NCBI GenBank assembly: GCA_030642005.1 | Contig: DAOWOP010000144.1 | Coordinates: forward strand, 1 to 6,893 | DNA length: 6,893 nucleotides | Origin: Planctomycetales bacterium | GTDB lineage: Bacteria; Planctomycetota; Phycisphaerae; SM23-33 | Direction: 5' to 3' | Part shown: positions 4,822-6,893 of the stretch, piece after piece | Layout of the letters: each line of letters opens with the position of its first letter | Numbering within the stretch: position 1 is the stretch's first letter | Notes under the pieces: generated by a model | Databases searched by the model: none | What the model was told of the DNA's origin: nothing | Seen by the model: the letters and a program-made list of their open reading frames with translations, nothing else | Position numbers and translations under genes: made by a program

Positions 4822-6030
4822 TCAGCCGATGGCGTCGGACAGGCGGGTCTGGTGGTATGCCAGCCGTTGCTGCGGCGTCATTTTGGGAAAGTCCGGCAGA
4901 CCGTCGGGCTTCGTCGGCCAGGAGACGTCTGCATCGCGCGAGGCGCTTCCGACAGATTCATCCGCCGGAGTGCTGTCAGGCGTCTGCGGGATGCTTATCG
5001 TCCTGCCGGTAGAGCCGTAACTCGTTATGCCGCTGGTCAGTTGCATGTCTTCTTCCAGAGGCCGATGCGGGCGGATACCCAGGCCTGCAAGCACGCCGTG
5101 GTAGGCCTTCGTTGCCTCTTCCGGCTGGATCTCGCCGTCGGCAATCCATCGCAGGAACTGGATGAAGCAGAGTTCGTCTTCGGCGTCCTTGATTTTTCGG
5201 CCGAACAGGGCGGCCCGCGCGCCGTACTTTTTCGCTTCGGCCAGGAGTTTGAACGCGTCGTAGGTTGTCCCCGCCGAGCCGCCGAGGACGCCCGGTATGA
5301 GGTGCGGGTCGTACTTGACCAGTTCGGTCATGGCGGCTGGGCCGAGGTACGGCATTTTCAGGAACAGCGGCCTGGCCGACGACGGCACGCCGGCGAGTGC
5401 GCGGGTGATCATATCGTTCAGGAAACCGCCGATCTGCTCGGTTGGTATGGGGTTGACCATCGCGTTGGGAGCGAAGACCTCCAGGAAGTGGCGGAAACCC
5501 TTCTGCTCGGCCTCAATGCGAAAAGCCTTGTAGGCCTCCAGCATCGCCCGGTCCAGTTCGACGTCGTTGTTGAACGTCATGCTGAACAGGCCGAGATTGG
5601 CGCCGAGGTGTATTTGCGTATCGTCGCAGCCTAATTGACCGCACTGTGCGTGGTCTAGCAGCGCCGTGCTGAAGGGCCTGGCCGGGACATTCGGATACGA
5701 TGCGCCTCGGGCGACGTGAATGTCGGTGGTGTCGTTGGCGCGGATGGCGGGCGTTACGTTCGAGCCGTCGAATATCCGCTCGCGGATCGTCAGCATATCG
5801 TTTGACGAGACCGACATGAGCATAATGTCAAGCAGTCCCTGGCGGACGTTTTGGCGGATGTGTTCGCGGTATTGCCCCAGCGAGCGAAACTCCCCATCGA
5901 CGTGTTCGGGGCTTTTGCCCGGCGTGGCGATACCGAAGGCCATGTCGGCGTCCTTGGCGTCGGCGAGGATGAACGCGTTGGAGTTCTGGTCTGCGTGAAT
6001 CTCATCGAGTTTTTTATCCAGCGATTTCAT
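4822..6030 (-). CDS. Aldolase-like TIM-barrel protein with C-terminal extension
   Basis: The 402-residue protein looks like a class I aldolase-type (beta/alpha)8 barrel. The late barrel strands are recognisable: LFLKMPY at 223-228, where Lys225 is in the place expected for a Schiff-base lysine; GVLGGSAGTT at 247-256, resembling a phosphate-binding loop; and ALFGRKI at 274-280. ANDTTDIHVARG at 98-109 and the DHAQCGQLGC region are probably also active-site parts. I recall similar proteins in planctomycetes annotated only as beta/alpha barrel or aldolase; the substrate is unknown. After about residue 340 comes a polar Ser/Thr/Pro/Asp-rich linker, then a terminal helix, PKMTPQQRLAYHQTRLSDAI, a layout reminiscent of microcompartment cargo tails. 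I chose the ATG at 6030; the ATG at 6039 lies inside heptad array 2. No Shine-Dalgarno sequence precedes it because the array occupies that space. It follows the class II aldolase gene in the same direction. Confidence 0.85.
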   Translation of the reverse strand: MKSLDKKLDEIHADQNSNAFILADAKDADMAFGIATPGKSPEHVDGEFRSLGQYREHIRQNVRQGLLDIMLMSVSSNDMLTIRERIFDGSNVTPAIRANDTTDIHVARGASYPNVPARPFSTALLDHAQCGQLGCDDTQIHLGANLGLFSMTFNNDVELDRAMLEAYKAFRIEAEQKGFRHFLEVFAPNAMVNPIPTEQIGGFLNDMITRALAGVPSSARPLFLKMPYLGPAAMTELVKYDPHLIPGVLGGSAGTTYDAFKLLAEAKKYGARAALFGRKIKDAEDELCFIQFLRWIADGEIQPEEATKAYHGVLAGLGIRPHRPLEEDMQLTSGITSYGSTGRTISIPQTPDSTPADESVGSASRDADVSWPTKPDGLPDFPKMTPQQRLAYHQTRLSDAIG

Positions 6031-6034
6031 AATT

Positions 6035-6138
6035 AGCATTCAGCAATCAGCGTTCAGCAATCAGCGTTCAATAATCAGCATTCAGCATTCAGTTTTTTCT
6101 TTTGCTGACTGCTGATTGCTGACCGCTGACTGCTTTTT
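6035..6138. repeat. Inverted heptanucleotide repeat array 2 (CAGCATT / GCTGACT)
   Basis: The left arm (6035-6090) is exactly eight 7-nt units: AGCATTC, AGCAATC, AGCGTTC, AGCAATC, AGCGTTC, AATAATC, AGCATTC, AGCATTC. After a T-rich 12-nt spacer (6091-6102), the right arm has four clear units of complementary type (6103-6130: TGCTGAC, TGCTGAT, TGCTGAC, CGCTGAC) and degraded units to about 6148. AGCAATCAGC and GCTGATTGCT pair perfectly. The array fills the space between the aldolase stop (6137-6139) and the barrel gene ATG (6030). The last three aldolase codons (Ser-Ser-Gln) and the stop resemble further units. The T-run is an A-run in the gene-sense mRNA, so this is not an intrinsic terminator. 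Confidence 0.9.
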
Positions 6139-6893
6139 ACTGACTGCTCCTTACGATTTTATCTGTTATTACCTGTACGAGTCGTTCCATTTCGTCTTCC
6201 ATTGCCCGGGCGCGAACGGTCTGGGAACTGGAGCCGAGGCCTTCGGGGCCTGGGATATTCCGCCCGGCGACTGTGGCTGGGAAGGGTCCGGCCGATGTCG
6301 GCGTCGGCTGGGGTTGACCGGCTTGCGAGGGCGCCCCGGCGATGCCGTTGCCGTGGCCGTGACCGTCGGCGTCGGGCGTATGCTGCGGGATGGCGACCGT
6401 CGAAAAGCCGCGCAGGAACTCATCGCTGCCGGCAAGGACGCACGCTTCCGGATTACTTTCATTCGTTCGCAGACATTCCAGCCGGGGATCGGCAATACCC
6501 ATAGACTCCTTTACGTCGAGCAACTCGCGCACCTTGACTTCGGGCAGCGAGCGGATATTACCGATCTGTTTGGTCAGCAGCAGGATATTGCAGTACATCT
6601 CCAGCGTTTCGATGTGGAAATAGGCCTGCTGGAGGTCCTTGTCGCAGGTTACCACTCCGTGATTGGCAAGGATGATCGTGTTCGCGTTGTTTTTCAGGTG
6701 AGGCAGGATGGTCTCGGCGAGGTTTTTGCTGCCGGGGGTGTCATAGGCGGCTATCGGCACCTGGCCGATAAATATTTCCACCTCCGGCAGGATGCCCGAT
6801 GGGAGGTCCACGCCGGCGACCGCAAAGGCTGTCGCGCGGGGAGGATGGGCGTGGCAAACGGCGTTTATCTCCGGCATCTCGTGGTATATCTCC
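6137..6893 (-). CDS. Class II aldolase (fuculose/rhamnulose-phosphate type) with putative microcompartment-targeting tail, N-terminus outside window
   Basis: Members of this zinc-dependent family cleave L-fuculose-1-phosphate or related sugar phosphates to DHAP and lactaldehyde, or epimerise pentulose phosphates. The frame stays open to the window edge (EIYHE precedes MPEI), so the start is missing. Counting from the Met at 6877, zinc ligands are His9 and His11 in CHAHPP and probably His88 in AYFHIE; ILANHGVV is at 69-76. The catalytic Glu expected a few residues before EIYHE is not visible. The catalytic domain ends near residue 162. There follow a Gly/Pro/His-rich low-complexity linker (about 163-219) and a terminal amphipathic helix, RAMEDEMERLVQVITDKIV (224-242), with hydrophobic residues spaced every 3-4 positions. 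That linker-plus-helix is the classic form of a BMC encapsulation peptide, and the aldolase of the planctomycete fucose/rhamnose compartment (PvmN) is described with such a tail. The stop codon lies in heptad array 2. Substrate choice remains open. Confidence 0.92.
   Translation of the reverse strand, partial: EIYHEMPEINAVCHAHPPRATAFAVAGVDLPSGILPEVEIFIGQVPIAAYDTPGSKNLAETILPHLKNNANTIILANHGVVTCDKDLQQAYFHIETLEMYCNILLLTKQIGNIRSLPEVKVRELLDVKESMGIADPRLECLRTNESNPEACVLAGSDEFLRGFSTVAIPQHTPDADGHGHGNGIAGAPSQAGQPQPTPTSAGPFPATVAGRNIPGPEGLGSSSQTVRARAMEDEMERLVQVITDKIVRSSQ

Noticed and set aside
4819..5634. Plus-strand ORF of 271 codons
   Set aside because: It is the antisense shadow of the barrel protein gene and has no recognisable domain.
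6091..6103. T-run next to the array 2 hairpin as an intrinsic terminator
   Set aside because: The T-run is on the plus strand and lies between the arms; in the mRNA of the flanking minus-strand genes it is an A-run.

Overview
The window looks like part of a moderately GC-rich bacterial genome, most likely Planctomycetota or a close relative. That is inferred from gene families and repeat style; there is no rRNA or marker gene here. The clues are a class II sugar-phosphate aldolase with a C-terminal tail like bacterial-microcompartment (BMC) encapsulation peptides, an aldolase-like TIM-barrel protein of a kind I associate with planctomycetes, and intergenic spaces filled with heptanucleotide repeat arrays and GAAGCG-loop hairpins.

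Left part, plus strand (1-1614): a 14-codon tail of a gene ending at 45, possibly an MDR-type dehydrogenase; a large inverted heptad array (40-183); an unrecognised 196-residue protein (188-778); a translationally coupled small ORF (778-1059) whose N-terminal third is encoded by a hairpin repeat; and a well-conserved GDP-mannose mannosyl hydrolase (Nudix family, 1156-1614).

Middle part, minus strand (1675-3507): a DUF4258-DUF2283 pair with toxin-antitoxin-like layout and its own extended -10 promoter; a 339-residue single-pass membrane protein of unknown function; and a short orphan HicB-like protein. A GAAGCG-loop hairpin lies between the last two.

Right part, minus strand (3680-6893): class II fructose-bisphosphate aldolase with its own good sigma-70-type promoter, an aldolase-like TIM-barrel protein with a long tail, and, running off the right edge, a class II (fuculose/rhamnulose/ribulose-phosphate family) aldolase with a Gly/Pro-rich linker and an amphipathic terminal helix. 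The likely logic is that the edge aldolase splits a deoxysugar phosphate into a lactaldehyde-type product, to be handled in a microcompartment, and DHAP, which fructose-bisphosphate aldolase can use. Shell genes would have to lie beyond 6893.

The most unusual signal is non-coding. Three arrays with an exact 7-nt period (40-183, 3653-3680, 6035-6138) have different heptamer consensuses but fit one degenerate pattern (about ATTNRNS). All three abut or contain the stop codon of the preceding gene. The two large ones are inverted, have an 8-unit arm next to the following gene, fill the whole stop-to-start gap, and meet the next gene at an identical 10-mer, ATTATGAAAT, with no Shine-Dalgarno sequence. 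A second repeat family keeps a 12-13-nt GAAGCG-type loop while its stems differ by compensatory changes.
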